Part shown: one piece after another, positions 33,763-43,091 of the stretch | Numbering within the stretch: position 1 is the stretch's first letter | Layout of the letters: each line of letters begins with the position of its first letter | From: an uncultured Paracoccaceae bacterium | GTDB taxonomy: Bacteria > Pseudomonadota > Alphaproteobacteria > Rhodobacterales > Rhodobacteraceae | Reading direction: 5' to 3' | Assembly (NCBI GenBank): GCA_947496535.1 | Contig: CANMDE010000002.1 | Coordinates: forward strand, 682,001-746,000 | DNA: 64,000 nucleotides | The notes under the pieces: model-generated | The model's database searches: none | Told to the model about the DNA's origin: nothing | Seen by the model: the letters and a program-made list of their open reading frames with translations, nothing else | Position numbers and translations under genes: made by a program

Positions 33763-34751
33763 TTGGGGTGCCTCAGGCGTGGGTTCGATAGGATCGACAT
33801 GATGTCGGCCGTCAGGTTCAGCAGGATGTAAGCTGTCGCAAAGATTAGGCAGCAGGCCTGAACCACGGGTATGTCGCGAATTTTGACGCTATCGACAAAA
33901 AGCTGTCCGATACCCGGATAGACAAAAACAACCTCAACCACGACGACCCCTGTAATCAGATATGCCAGATTAAGGGCGACAACATTGATGATCGGGGCCA
34001 ATGCATTTGGCAGCGCGTGTTTCACAATCACGCGGGCAGGCGACAACCCTTTCAGCCGCGCCATTTCGATATAGGGTGATGCCAGCAGGTTGATGATTGC
34101 GGCGCGTGTCATCCGCATCATGTGGGCTGTTACCACCAAGGTCAGCGTCAGTGCGGGAAGAAGCGACTTTTCCAAACGCTCACTGAATGCCATTCCGTCG
34201 TAGATGTTTGACAATGGCGGCAGTAGCGGGTTCAGCACAGCCAGCAACAAGATCAGGATGTAAGCGAGGAAAAATTCTGGACTAGAGATAGACGAAAGGG
34301 TGAAGATATTAGCCGCGCGGTCAAAGACTGTGTTGCGATAAAGGGCAGCGAGAACCCCAAGAATGATCGAGACTGGTACAGCAATCGTCGCAGTCACCAT
34401 TGCCAGAAACATTGTATTGGCAAAGCGCGGGCCAATTTGCGCAGCGACAGTCGTCGCACCCGAGTTCGTCCCAGTGTAGCTGGCAAAGTTGGCTTGGGCA
34501 AAGCTGGTACCCAAATCGCCCCGCAAAGCATCACCAAGCCAGTCGAAATATCGCTGTATCGGCGAGCGGTCCAAACCCAAATCTTGCCGGATGGCTGCGA
34601 CCGCTTCGGGTGTCGCACCTTGCCCCAATACGGTCTGGGCAAAGTCACCCGGAAGCGCATTGACGGCTGCAAAAATCACGACGGACACAATAAGAAGCGT
34701 CAGCAACCCCAGCATAAGGCGTTGCGCTATAATCGTAAGGACATTGCCCAA
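33759..34751 (-). CDS. Peptide ABC transporter permease (DppB type)
   Basis: A 330-residue permease with six membrane segments and the DppB signatures VSVVIFAAVNALPGDFAQ, ALPNALAPIINVVALNLAYLITG and VFVYPGIGQLFVDSV. The start chosen at 34751 is TTG, which gives the usual short cytoplasmic lead MGNVLTIIAQRLML. The first ATG is 36 bases further in (34715) and would leave almost no residues before the first helix. It follows the iminopeptidase gene by 58 bases. Confidence 0.92.
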   Translation of the reverse strand: MGNVLTIIAQRLMLGLLTLLIVSVVIFAAVNALPGDFAQTVLGQGATPEAVAAIRQDLGLDRSPIQRYFDWLGDALRGDLGTSFAQANFASYTGTNSGATTVAAQIGPRFANTMFLAMVTATIAVPVSIILGVLAALYRNTVFDRAANIFTLSSISSPEFFLAYILILLLAVLNPLLPPLSNIYDGMAFSERLEKSLLPALTLTLVVTAHMMRMTRAAIINLLASPYIEMARLKGLSPARVIVKHALPNALAPIINVVALNLAYLITGVVVVEVVFVYPGIGQLFVDSVKIRDIPVVQACCLIFATAYILLNLTADIMSILSNPRLRHPK

Positions 34752-34809
34752 ATCGTCGATTTCCCCGTTGTTTGGGCTAACTTTAACCTCTGGAAAGGGT
34801 CTGTAAAGC

Positions 34810-35799
34810 CTAAAGACCCAGACGGTGCTTCTGCGTTCCCATCAAGTCCATAGTACGCACAAGCTCTGCGCTGATGCCGGGTTCGGAAAGCGCGTGGCCC
34901 GCTTTGCCAATAATTTTCAAGCGCGACTTTGGCCAAACTTGCGCAAGTTGGTACGCCGATGCCGGTGGGCAAATCATGTCGTATCGCCCCTGAATGATGA
35001 ATCCGGGGATGTGAGCGATCCGATCCATCCTGCGAAGGATTTGCTGGTCGTCGGACAAGAAGCCGCCATTTACGAAATAGTGGTTTTCGAGCCGGGCAAA
35101 GGCACGCGCGTAGTCCGCAGGGCTTTCACCAGTAGCACCTTCGTTGTCTATCGAGGCGAGCGCATTCTCCCATCCGGCCCAAGCACGGGCAAATCTGGTT
35201 TCCTGCATGATATCGCCCGAGAAAAGTCGGCGATTGTAAGCAGCGATCAGGTCGTGATGCTCGTCCTCTGGCACAAGGCTGGTGAAGCTGGCCCAAAGGT
35301 CGGGCCAGAAACCGCCAGCACCGCCGCCATAGAACCAGTCCAGCTCTGGTTTGGTCATCAAAAAGATGCCGCGCAGTATCAATGCAGCCACATGATTGGC
35401 ATGCGATTGGGCATAAATCAGGGCAAGAGTTGCGCCCCAACTGCCGCCGAAAACGATCCACCGTTCAATATCCAGCTTTTTGCGAATCTGTTCGATATCC
35501 GCGACGAGGTGCCATGTTGTATTGGCCTCAACACTGGCATGGGGGCGCGATCGGCCACAGCCGCGCTGATCAAAAAGTACAATGCGAAAAACGTCTGGAT
35601 CGAAATAGCGCCGCATTGCGGGGCTGCATCCACCACCGGGACCGCCATGCAGAACAACGACCGGGATGCCATTAGGGTTGCCGCATTGTTCGACATAAAC
35701 GCGATGGCCGTCGCCAACCTCCAGCATCTGCTGGTCAAACGGATCAACCGGGGAATAAAGGTGGTTGCCGCTGCGTCTTTGTCCTACGACTTTATCCAT
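34810..35799 (-). CDS. pip: Proline iminopeptidase
   Basis: A 329-residue alpha/beta hydrolase of peptidase family S33 that removes N-terminal proline from peptides in the cytoplasm. Seen: VVLHGGPGGGCSP (oxyanion region), DQRGCGRSRPHA, the nucleophile elbow FGGSWGATLAL with Ser120, GRYDMICPP (acid) and GKAGHALSEP (histidine). TAGG precedes the ATG at 35799; earlier in-frame ATGs would overlap the divergent ubiG gene. It heads the peptide importer cluster, fitting uptake and cleavage of proline peptides. Confidence 0.92.
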   Translation of the reverse strand: MDKVVGQRRSGNHLYSPVDPFDQQMLEVGDGHRVYVEQCGNPNGIPVVVLHGGPGGGCSPAMRRYFDPDVFRIVLFDQRGCGRSRPHASVEANTTWHLVADIEQIRKKLDIERWIVFGGSWGATLALIYAQSHANHVAALILRGIFLMTKPELDWFYGGGAGGFWPDLWASFTSLVPEDEHHDLIAAYNRRLFSGDIMQETRFARAWAGWENALASIDNEGATGESPADYARAFARLENHYFVNGGFLSDDQQILRRMDRIAHIPGFIIQGRYDMICPPASAYQLAQVWPKSRLKIIGKAGHALSEPGISAELVRTMDLMGTQKHRLGL

Positions 35800-35863
35800 T
35801 ACTGACCTATATCGCGTATTATGGCGGCTGACCATGACCTGATACGCAATTTGGAGCCTACAA

Positions 35864-36613
35864 ATGCCGGAAAATACAGCAACTGTTGACGCTGGCGAAA
35901 TCGCCAAATTTGAAGCGATGGCGGCAGAGTGGTGGGACCCCGAAGGCAAGTTCAAGCCGCTGCACATGCTGAACCCTTGTCGGCTGGATTATATCACGCG
36001 GCAGATCGCCGCGGAATTCGGACGGGATTTGACCGCGCCCAAGCCGTTTGAGGGTTTGCGCCTGCTTGATATCGGTTGTGGGGGTGGTCTGCTGTGCGAA
36101 CCAATGGCACGTCTGGGTGCAGAAGTTGTCGGGGCGGACGCGGCCGAACGCAATATCCCAGTCGCAAAGGTCCATGCGGAACAATCAGGGCTGAAGATTG
36201 ACTATCGGCATACCACTGCTGAGGCCATGGCGGCTGATGGTGAGCAGTTCGACGTCGTTCTGAACATGGAGGTCGTAGAGCACGTCGCCGATCCGCTGGT
36301 CTACCTGACGGCCTGCCAACAGCTTCTTAAGCCGGGTGGATTGCATATCTGTTCCACCATCAATCGAAATGCCAAGTCCTTTGCAATGGCCATCGTCGGG
36401 GCTGAGTGGGTCATGCGGTGGCTGCCCAAAGGCACACATGAATGGTCCAAATTCATCACCCCGGACGAGCTTTTTCACCTGATGCGGAAAGCGGGCCTTC
36501 AGCCGGTGGATCGGCAAGGTTTTGTCTTCAACTTTGCCCGATTTACGTGGTCACTTTCGGACCGTGACCTGTCCGTAAATTACGTTACCGCCGCGCAGAA
36601 GCCCACGACCTAG
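35864..36613 (+). CDS. ubiG: Ubiquinone biosynthesis O-methyltransferase UbiG
   Basis: A 249-residue SAM-dependent methyltransferase that performs the two O-methylations of ubiquinone synthesis. Seen: [23 protein letters not shown] near the start, a strong UbiG mark; motif [34 protein letters not shown]; and [21 protein letters not shown]. Full length. Divergent from pip with a 64-base gap. Confidence 0.96.
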   Translation: MPENTATVDAGEIAKFEAMAAEWWDPEGKFKPLHMLNPCRLDYITRQIAAEFGRDLTAPKPFEGLRLLDIGCGGGLLCEPMARLGAEVVGADAAERNIPVAKVHAEQSGLKIDYRHTTAEAMAADGEQFDVVLNMEVVEHVADPLVYLTACQQLLKPGGLHICSTINRNAKSFAMAIVGAEWVMRWLPKGTHEWSKFITPDELFHLMRKAGLQPVDRQGFVFNFARFTWSLSDRDLSVNYVTAAQKPTT

Positions 36614-36713
36614 GCTCTCTGGGGCAAAATGGCGCGTTGTAAATACTGCCTCATTGGCGGTTTTCGTGTTACTTACGCAGTATTATATTTTGAAATTTGG
36701 TGACAGCGTTGCC

Positions 36714-38426
36714 ATGAGTGAATTTGATGAGACTGGTTGGAATGAACTTCGCAATGCGCGCCGCGCAGGGCGAGCGCTGCTGATATGGGCCTTTGTTTTC
36801 AGCATTTTTGTGAACTTGTTGATGCTCACCGGCCCACTCTACATGCTGCAGATATATGATCATGTGCTGGTGACGAGATCCGTGTCGATCCTCATTGAGC
36901 TGACGATTCTTGTCGCGGCACTTTATGCATTTATGGCGGTTTTGGATTATGCACGCGGCCGTGTGCTGGCCCGTATGGCGGCAGGTTTTCAATCGCGACT
37001 GGACGAAAGGGTGTTCGAGGCCAGCTTGCGGCCTACCAGTGACAAGAAGGGCGCCGCGGCCTCATCTATGGCGTTGCGCGATCTGGACGGCATACATTCG
37101 TTCTTTTCCTCGCCCATTCTGATGGCTTTGATGGACATGCCCTGGACGCCAATATTTATAGCAGCGATCTTTCTGCTGCATCCGATGTTGGGATGGCTGG
37201 CTGTTGGGGGCGGGGCGCTTATCGTTTTGATGGCCTATCTCAATCATAGTGTGACAGCGCGGCGAACTCGTATTGCTCACCGGACCAATCAAAACGCCCA
37301 CGCCTTTGCCGACATGACCCGTGCCGGTCGCGAAGTGGTTTTGACCCAAGGGTTCCGGCCGGCGATGATCCAGCGCTGGGTTCAACATCGGCAGGAGGCC
37401 TTGGCCAAAGGAATTGAGGCGAACGACTGGACCGGTAGTTTTACGTCTACCATCAAGGCTTTTCGGTTGTTTCTCCAATCGGCAATGTTGGGTCTGGGGG
37501 CCTATCTGTTTTTACAGGGTGCGCTATCAGCCGGCGCAATGATTGTGGGCTCTATCCTGTTGGCGCGTGCGCTGGCACCCGTTGAACAGGGGATCAGTCA
37601 GTGGCCCGTTCTGCAACGTGCCCGCGCCAGTTGGGTATCGTTGGGCGATTATCTGACAGAACTGCCTGTACCTGCGCCAAAAACGGATTTGCCGCAGCCG
37701 GTGGCCACCTTGCAGGTCGACGGGCTGACCGTGATGCCGCCGGGCTCTGAAAAGGCCGTGTTGCACGACGTCAGTTTTCGACTGGAACCGGGGCAGGCTT
37801 TAGGCGTTATTGGTCCCAGCGGAGCAGGCAAGTCAACGTTGGCCCGCGCGTTGCTTGGCTACTGGCCTGTTGCAGATGGCGATATTCGCATCGGTGGTCT
37901 GCCTGTCCAACAGTACGACCCGGATCGTTTGGGCACCTATATCGGGTATCTGCCGCAGCATGTGAAATTGTTCGCAGGAACGCTGACGGAGAATGTCGCG
38001 CGGATGTCGTTGAAGCCGGATGTGCGTGCAGTTCTGGCGGCGACCGCCAAGGCTCGTGCGCATGAAATTATCAGCAATTTGCCGCAGGGGTACGATACTG
38101 TACTCAACGGCGCCGAAACGCAGTTATCTGGCGGTCAACGTCAGAGGATCGCGTTGGCGCGTGCGTTTTTTGGCGATCCGATGCTGCTTGTTCTGGATGA
38201 ACCGAATTCGGCGCTTGATGCGGATGGGTCGTCTGCACTGAACGAAGCGGTGCGTCAGTTCAAAGCGGACGGAAAGGCCGTGATCATCATGACTCATCGC
38301 AAGCAGGCGATTGAGGAATGCGACCTTTTGATGATCATCGAAGGCGGACGGATTATCAAGTTCGGTCCCCGTGATGAAGTTATCAAAACCCGCATTCAGG
38401 AAGCCGGGCGCTTCCGGGCGGTTTGA
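36714..38426 (+). CDS. Type I secretion ABC transporter, ATPase/permease (PrtD-like)
   Basis: A 570-residue half-transporter: five to six membrane helices (about residues 20-290), then an ATPase domain with [24 protein letters not shown] and LLVLDEPNSALD. Arrangement and length match PrtD/HasD-type exporters, which lack the N-terminal peptidase-like domain of HlyB. An ATG at 36654 would add 20 residues (MAVFVLLTQYY...), but the start at 36714 (MSEFDETGW) matches the family. No membrane-fusion protein or TolC gene lies beside it, so its partners are elsewhere. Confidence 0.9.
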   Translation: MSEFDETGWNELRNARRAGRALLIWAFVFSIFVNLLMLTGPLYMLQIYDHVLVTRSVSILIELTILVAALYAFMAVLDYARGRVLARMAAGFQSRLDERVFEASLRPTSDKKGAAASSMALRDLDGIHSFFSSPILMALMDMPWTPIFIAAIFLLHPMLGWLAVGGGALIVLMAYLNHSVTARRTRIAHRTNQNAHAFADMTRAGREVVLTQGFRPAMIQRWVQHRQEALAKGIEANDWTGSFTSTIKAFRLFLQSAMLGLGAYLFLQGALSAGAMIVGSILLARALAPVEQGISQWPVLQRARASWVSLGDYLTELPVPAPKTDLPQPVATLQVDGLTVMPPGSEKAVLHDVSFRLEPGQALGVIGPSGAGKSTLARALLGYWPVADGDIRIGGLPVQQYDPDRLGTYIGYLPQHVKLFAGTLTENVARMSLKPDVRAVLAATAKARAHEIISNLPQGYDTVLNGAETQLSGGQRQRIALARAFFGDPMLLVLDEPNSALDADGSSALNEAVRQFKADGKAVIIMTHRKQAIEECDLLMIIEGGRIIKFGPRDEVIKTRIQEAGRFRAV

Positions 38427-38519
38427 TCCTTTTCACTTCCTATATTGGGGTCGCGATATGTGTGCCCTCCAGTTTCTGAACGAATCCTGCTATGCTACAG
38501 CACCAGCAGGGAGGGAAAG

Positions 38520-38720
38520 ATGCATAAACATGTCCTTGACAGACCCGGCGCAACGCCGCGCCATACGCTTCGTCGAATGATGGCCGTTCGGCGTTCTAAC
38601 TTGCCTAAAACAATGACGCTCAAGTCGCAGCGGGTGAGCCGTTTGCGGCAGGGGCCATCACGTGTGCAGCAGTTCATGCGGATCGCGCATGCGAGCCAGG
38701 ATCGGTCTCATCTGATCTGA
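38520..38720 (+). CDS. Possible small basic protein, 66 residues
   Basis: A short frame with a very good ribosome site (GGGAGGGAAAG directly before the ATG). The product is strongly basic (MHKHVLDRPGATPRHTLRRM, then many Arg, Lys and Ser) with no membrane segment or known motif. It lies between the exporter gene and the convergent ilvE. A role in nucleic-acid binding is conceivable from charge alone. It could also be non-coding; conservation would decide. Confidence 0.4.
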   Translation: MHKHVLDRPGATPRHTLRRMMAVRRSNLPKTMTLKSQRVSRLRQGPSRVQQFMRIAHASQDRSHLI

Positions 38721-38738
38721 CAATATTGGTGCGGGCCC

Positions 38739-39608
38739 CTAGGCGCGCACCAGCTTTTCGTACTCTTCCGAGATATCGCGCGTCATGGTGCCAACGTCGA
38801 AGTTATAGTCGCCGATCTTTCCGACCGGGGTGACTTCGGCTGCGGTGCCTGTGAGCCAGCATTGCTCAAAACCCTCCAGTTCGTCTGGCATGATCACCCG
38901 CTGGTGGACCTTCACCTGATGCTTCTCAAGCATGCCGATAACGGTCTGTCTTGTGATCCCGTTCAGGAATGCATCTGCCGCTGGCGTATGTACTTCGCCG
39001 TCTTTGACGAAAAAGATGTTCGCGCCCGTTGCTTCAGCAACATAGCCACGATAGTCGAACATCATCGCGTCAGAACATCCTTTTGCCTCTGCGGCGTGTT
39101 TGGACATGGTAGCGATCATATAAAGACCAGCGGCTTTGGCCTGTGACGGGGCCGTTTCAGGGCTAGGACGCTTCCATTTGGCAATGTCCAGCTTTGCGCC
39201 TTTCATTTTGGCGTCACCGTAGTAGTTGCCCCATTCCCAGCAGGCCACGGCCATGTGGACAGGATTGCGTGCAGAGGCAACGCCCATATCCTCACCTGCG
39301 CCCCGCCATGCGACCGCGCGGACATATGCGTCTTCCAAACCGTTAGCCTTAAGTGCGGCCTGCTTTGCGGCTTCGATTTCATCGACCGAGTAAGGAATTT
39401 CGAAATCGATCAAACGGCCAGATCGGATCAGCCGTTCTGAATGCTCGCGAGACTTGAATATCTTGCCATTGTAGCAGCGCTCACCCTCAAAAACCGATGA
39501 GGCGTAATGCATCGCGTGTGTCAGGATGTGGACATTGGCAGCCCGCCAGTCCACCAAAGCACCATCCATCCAGATTTTGCCATCTCTGTCGTCATATGCA
39601 CCAGCCAT
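38739..39608 (-). CDS. ilvE: Branched-chain amino acid aminotransferase IlvE
   Basis: A 289-residue fold-type IV PLP aminotransferase that interconverts Leu, Ile and Val with their 2-oxo acids. Seen: YDDRDGKIWMDGALVDW, HAMHYASSVFEGERCYNG, the downstream ATGANIFFVKDGEVHTP, FLNGITRQTVIGML and CWLTGTAAEVTPV. GGAGG lies 5 bases before the ATG at 39608, so the ATG at 39623 is less likely. An inverted repeat (GGTGCG / CGCACC) spans its 3' end at 38728-38751. Confidence 0.95.
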   Translation of the reverse strand: MAGAYDDRDGKIWMDGALVDWRAANVHILTHAMHYASSVFEGERCYNGKIFKSREHSERLIRSGRLIDFEIPYSVDEIEAAKQAALKANGLEDAYVRAVAWRGAGEDMGVASARNPVHMAVACWEWGNYYGDAKMKGAKLDIAKWKRPSPETAPSQAKAAGLYMIATMSKHAAEAKGCSDAMMFDYRGYVAEATGANIFFVKDGEVHTPAADAFLNGITRQTVIGMLEKHQVKVHQRVIMPDELEGFEQCWLTGTAAEVTPVGKIGDYNFDVGTMTRDISEEYEKLVRA

Positions 39609-39752
39609 CGGAGCCTCCGCCATTTGCCGATTATTACCAATTTAGGTCCGTTTCGGACATAAAGTTGCGCATTTCGTTAAAAGTCGCTATCAGTTGATTC
39701 TTGGAATGTCAACAAAGCTGACATATTATCGCGTCACAAAACGGAGGACGCT

Positions 39753-40259
39753 ATGGCGGACGGTTTACCAGCCCAAACAGGGCAAAGCCTGCTTTTTCTC
39801 ACTGATGAGCAGTTGCGCAAAGGTATTGAGGCGATGTTTTTCGCCTATCGGGGCTTTACCGCGGACCCCGACCGCATCCTTGCAGAAAAGTCTTATGGCC
39901 GGGCGCATCACCGCGCTATCCACTTCATTCATCGCAGCCCCGGCACGACCGTCAACAACCTCTTGTCGATTCTTGGTGTGACAAAGCAATCGCTCAATCG
40001 TGTATTGCGGACACTGATTGATGACGGTTTGGTGGCGAGCAGTGTCGGGAAAAAAGACAAGCGTGAGCGGCATTTACACTTGACGCCAACCGGTGCTGCG
40101 TTGGAGCGTGAACTATCAAATGCTCAGCGTGATAGAATGCGCAGCGCCTACCGCGCCGCAGGTCCTGTGGCTGTTGCCGGTTTTCGGCAGGTGCTTGAGG
40201 CCATGATGGACGAAGAGACACGCCACCACTACGAGGCGATGAAGGAAAGAGCTGAATGA
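39753..40259 (+). CDS. petP: MarR-family regulator, PetP-like
   Basis: A 168-residue winged-helix regulator. The DNA-binding part is HRSPGTTVNNLLSILGVTKQSLNRVLRTLIDDGLV, followed by the wing KKDKRERHLHLTPTGAAL. GGAGG precedes the ATG. It overlaps the response regulator gene by four bases and is divergent from ilvE. This MarR/OmpR pair corresponds in type and order to petP-petR of Rhodobacter capsulatus; the symbol rests on that arrangement, recalled from memory. Its targets here are unknown. Confidence 0.85.
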   Translation: MADGLPAQTGQSLLFLTDEQLRKGIEAMFFAYRGFTADPDRILAEKSYGRAHHRAIHFIHRSPGTTVNNLLSILGVTKQSLNRVLRTLIDDGLVASSVGKKDKRERHLHLTPTGAALERELSNAQRDRMRSAYRAAGPVAVAGFRQVLEAMMDEETRHHYEAMKERAE

Positions 40260-40957
40260 ATACGGATGATGCCCACCTGCTGATTGTTGACGATGACGAA
40301 CGTATTCGCGGCCTGTTACAAAAATTTCTGGTACGCAGCGGCTTTCTGGTCAGCAGCGCACGTGACGCGGCACATGCCCGGCGTATACTGTCCGGGCTGG
40401 AATTTGATCTGATTGTCTTGGATGTGATGATGCCCGGTGAAGATGGTATCGCGCTTTGTCGGGATCTTCGCAAATCGATCACGACGCCGATCCTCTTGCT
40501 GACTGCAAAAGGAGAGACGGAGGACCGGATCAACGGACTTGAGGCCGGGGCAGACGACTACCTTTCCAAACCGTTCGAGCCCAAGGAGCTTTTACTGCGC
40601 ATCAATGCCATTCTGCGACGCGTACCCGCAACCGAACCTGCGGTCGTGCTTCCCAAAGTTCTGAATATGGGCCCAATCAGATATGACATTGAACGGGGTG
40701 AGATGTGGCAGGGTGATGTCCTGATCCGTCTGACCGCGACAGAAAGTCAGTTGATGCGTATCTTCTCCAGCGTTCCGGGAGAGGCCGTGACCCGCGCCCG
40801 TCTTGTCGAAGAGCTCAGCCGGTCAGGAGGGCAAACGCAGGAACGTGCGGTTGATGTCCAGATCACCCGGCTGCGCCGCAAGATCGAAGTGGATCCCAAG
40901 CAGCCCAGGTATCTGCAGACCGTGCGAGGCGCGGGGTATATGCTCGCCCCCGAGTGA
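40256..40957 (+). CDS. petR: OmpR-family response regulator, PetR-like
   Basis: A 233-residue regulator. The receiver domain has the acidic cluster LLIVDDDERIR, the phospho-acceptor D56 in LIVLDVMMPGEDG, the threonine in LLLTAKG and the lysine in LSKPFEP. The C-terminal winged helix ends VQITRLRRKIEVDPKQPRYLQTVRGAGYML. No histidine kinase gene is adjacent. Start overlaps the MarR stop as ATGA, indicating coupled translation. A Rho-independent terminator follows. Confidence 0.88.
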   Translation: MNTDDAHLLIVDDDERIRGLLQKFLVRSGFLVSSARDAAHARRILSGLEFDLIVLDVMMPGEDGIALCRDLRKSITTPILLLTAKGETEDRINGLEAGADDYLSKPFEPKELLLRINAILRRVPATEPAVVLPKVLNMGPIRYDIERGEMWQGDVLIRLTATESQLMRIFSSVPGEAVTRARLVEELSRSGGQTQERAVDVQITRLRRKIEVDPKQPRYLQTVRGAGYMLAPE

Positions 40958-40998
40958 TCCGAAGGAGCGCCCTACGGGCACAAGCCATAATTGGTTTG

Positions 40999-41018
40999 CC
41001 TCCGGCGGAGGTATTTTT
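40999..41018 (+). terminator. Rho-independent terminator after the response regulator
   Basis: CCTCC (40999-41003) pairs with GGAGG (41007-41011) around GGC, followed by TATTTTT. A smaller GCCC-TAC-GGGC hairpin lies just upstream (40969-40979). Confidence 0.8.
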
Positions 41019-41070
41019 GAACAGAAGAAGATGGTTGTGATTCTCTGCTGAACCTGCGTTCTTTGGTGGC

Positions 41071-41994
41071 ATGGCGACTGCTTTGATTTCACATGATGAT
41101 TGTCTGGATCACGTAACCCCGCCGGGCCATCCGGAGCAGGTCGCGCGGTTGGATGCTGTTTTAGAGGCTTTGGCGGGGCTTGATCTGTTGCGGGTCAAAG
41201 CGCCGCTGGCAGCAGAAGACGATCTACTGCGTGGGCATCCCAAGTCGTATATTGACGCAATCAAGACGGCGGCCCCGACTGAGGGGTGGCGGTCTCTGGA
41301 TGCAGATACGCATATGTCGGCCGGTACTTTGCAGGCGGCTTACCGTGCTGTCGGTGGTGTGGTCCGGGCGGTTGATATGGTGTTGAGCGGCGAAGCGGCG
41401 AACGCCTTTGTTGCTGTTCGCCCGCCGGGCCATCATGCGGAACGAGAAACGGCGATGGGTTTCTGTTTCTTCGGGAATGTTGCCATTGGTGCAAAACATG
41501 CGCTTGACCATCATGGGCTGGAGCGGGTTGCCATCGTCGATTTCGACGTCCACCACGGGAATGGTACGCAGGATCTGGTGGAGGAGGATGCTCGCATCCT
41601 GTTCTGTTCCACTCATCAATCGCCACTCTTTCCTGGTACCGGGGCTGCGCATGAAACCGGGGTCGGCAATGTATTGAACGTGCCGTTGCCTGATGGCACT
41701 GGGTCAAAGGCATTTCGAGATGTGATGGAGCGGGTCGTTCTGCCGCGCGTTGATGAATTTTCTCCGCAACTTCTGATCATCTCTGCTGGATTTGATGCAC
41801 ATCGGGCTGATCCACTGGCGGGCATGATGTTGGAGACAGAAGACTTTGCGTGGGTAACAGAAAAACTGTGCGATCTTGCGGATCGTCATTGTCAGGGCTG
41901 CGTGGTATCGAGCCTTGAAGGTGGTTATGACTTGCCCGCGCTGGGCGCGTCCGCTGCCGCCCATGTGAAAGTTTTGGAGGAAAAAGGCCGATGA
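41071..41994 (+). CDS. Histone deacetylase family protein (AcuC/acetylpolyamine amidohydrolase type)
   Basis: A 307-residue zinc-dependent deacetylase. Seen: GHPEQVARLDAVLEAL, RPPGHHAERETAMGFCFFGN with the catalytic histidine pair, VDFDVHHGNGTQDL with zinc-binding Asp and His, and SAGFDAHRADPLAGM with the second zinc aspartate. Bacterial members act on acetylpolyamines or acetyl-lysine; which one cannot be judged here. Stop overlaps xseB by four bases, so it shares a transcript with xseB, ispA and dxs. Confidence 0.92.
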   Translation: MATALISHDDCLDHVTPPGHPEQVARLDAVLEALAGLDLLRVKAPLAAEDDLLRGHPKSYIDAIKTAAPTEGWRSLDADTHMSAGTLQAAYRAVGGVVRAVDMVLSGEAANAFVAVRPPGHHAERETAMGFCFFGNVAIGAKHALDHHGLERVAIVDFDVHHGNGTQDLVEEDARILFCSTHQSPLFPGTGAAHETGVGNVLNVPLPDGTGSKAFRDVMERVVLPRVDEFSPQLLIISAGFDAHRADPLAGMMLETEDFAWVTEKLCDLADRHCQGCVVSSLEGGYDLPALGASAAAHVKVLEEKGR

Positions 41995-42224
41995 GCGACG
42001 TGGATCAGATGAGCTTTGAGGACGCGATCAAAGAGCTGGAGACGGTCGTGGGTCAGCTTGAGCGCGGTGACGTGGCGCTGGACGAAAGCATTGCGTTGTA
42101 TGAGCGCGGCGCTGCGCTGAAAGCCCGTTGTGAGGCCAAGCTAAAAGAAGCCGAAGAGAAGGTCGCAAAGATCACGCTTGGCGAAGGTGGTGAACCGAAA
42201 GGGACTGCGCCGCTGGATGGTTAA
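41991..42224 (+). CDS. xseB: Exodeoxyribonuclease VII small subunit
   Basis: A 77-residue helical protein that forms the small subunit of exonuclease VII, which degrades single-stranded DNA. The family pattern is complete: MSFEDAIKELETVVGQLERGDVALDESIALYERGAALKARCEAKLKEAEEKV. The gene overlaps the deacetylase before it by 4 bases and ispA after it by 8. The large subunit gene is not in the window. Confidence 0.96.
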   Translation: MSDVDQMSFEDAIKELETVVGQLERGDVALDESIALYERGAALKARCEAKLKEAEEKVAKITLGEGGEPKGTAPLDG

Positions 42225-43080
42225 TAGGTTTCAGGCAGCGCTGAGCGACGCTGCAGATCAAAGTCAGGCAGAGATCAAGGCCGCGCTGGCTGACCTATCC
42301 GGACCCGTCCCGGAGGCAATGATGTATGCTGTCAAAGGCGGTAAGGCCCTAAGGGGATTTTTGGTCATCGAATCCGCCAGGTTGAATGGTGTTGTTGATG
42401 CGGTTCCGATCGCTGCGGCGATTGAATGCGTCCATGCCTATTCCTTGGTGCACGACGACATGCCCTGCATGGATGATGATCAGCTTCGTCGCGGCCAACC
42501 AACCGTTCATGTCAAATGGGACGAGGCGACGGCCGTTTTGGTCGGCGATGCGTTGCAGGCCCTGGCGTTTGAGCTGGTCCTCTCGTCTGATCTATCGGCA
42601 GCGGCGCGGCTGGATCTGTCGCACAGCCTGTCGCAGGCGGCGGGTATTCAGGGTATGGTTGGCGGACAGGCGGCGGATATAGCAGCAGAAACTGCGTCTG
42701 AGCCTTTGACCCTTGATCAGATTATCGCCCTACAGGCAGGTAAAACGGGCGCACTCATTTCTTGGTCGGCAATGGCTGGGGCTCGCATGGCGCAAGTGGA
42801 TACTGATCGTTTGCAGCGCTACGGTGATGCACTTGGCCTTGCCTTTCAGATTTGGGACGATGTCCTTGATGTCGAAGGCGATGCCGCGGCCGTTGGTAAA
42901 GCTGTTGGCAAGGACGCCGCAGCCGGCAAAGCAACTTTTGTTTCCTATCTCGGTCTGGATGGCGCGAAAAGCCGTGCAAAGGAACTGGTGGACGATGCCT
43001 GTGATGCGCTATCTATCTATGGCAAAGAGGCAGATACACTGAAAGAAGCCGCCCGCTTTGTTATCTCGCGGACGCATTAG
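42217..43080 (+). CDS. ispA: Polyprenyl (farnesyl/geranylgeranyl) diphosphate synthase
   Basis: A 287-residue prenyltransferase that extends IPP/DMAPP to farnesyl or geranylgeranyl diphosphate. First aspartate-rich motif [17 protein letters not shown]; second [13 protein letters not shown]; also [14 protein letters not shown] and KTGALI. The ATG at 42217 gives the expected N-terminus; an ATG at 42178 lies inside xseB. The order xseB, ispA, dxs is widespread in proteobacteria. Confidence 0.94.
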   Translation: MVNRFQAALSDAADQSQAEIKAALADLSGPVPEAMMYAVKGGKALRGFLVIESARLNGVVDAVPIAAAIECVHAYSLVHDDMPCMDDDQLRRGQPTVHVKWDEATAVLVGDALQALAFELVLSSDLSAAARLDLSHSLSQAAGIQGMVGGQAADIAAETASEPLTLDQIIALQAGKTGALISWSAMAGARMAQVDTDRLQRYGDALGLAFQIWDDVLDVEGDAAAVGKAVGKDAAAGKATFVSYLGLDGAKSRAKELVDDACDALSIYGKEADTLKEAARFVISRTH

Positions 43081-43091
43081 GAAAGGTCGCC

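Noticed and set aside
34825..35805. A 326-codon plus-strand frame opposite the proline iminopeptidase gene
   Set aside because: Complete antisense overlap with a gene that has an intact catalytic triad; no motif in the translation.
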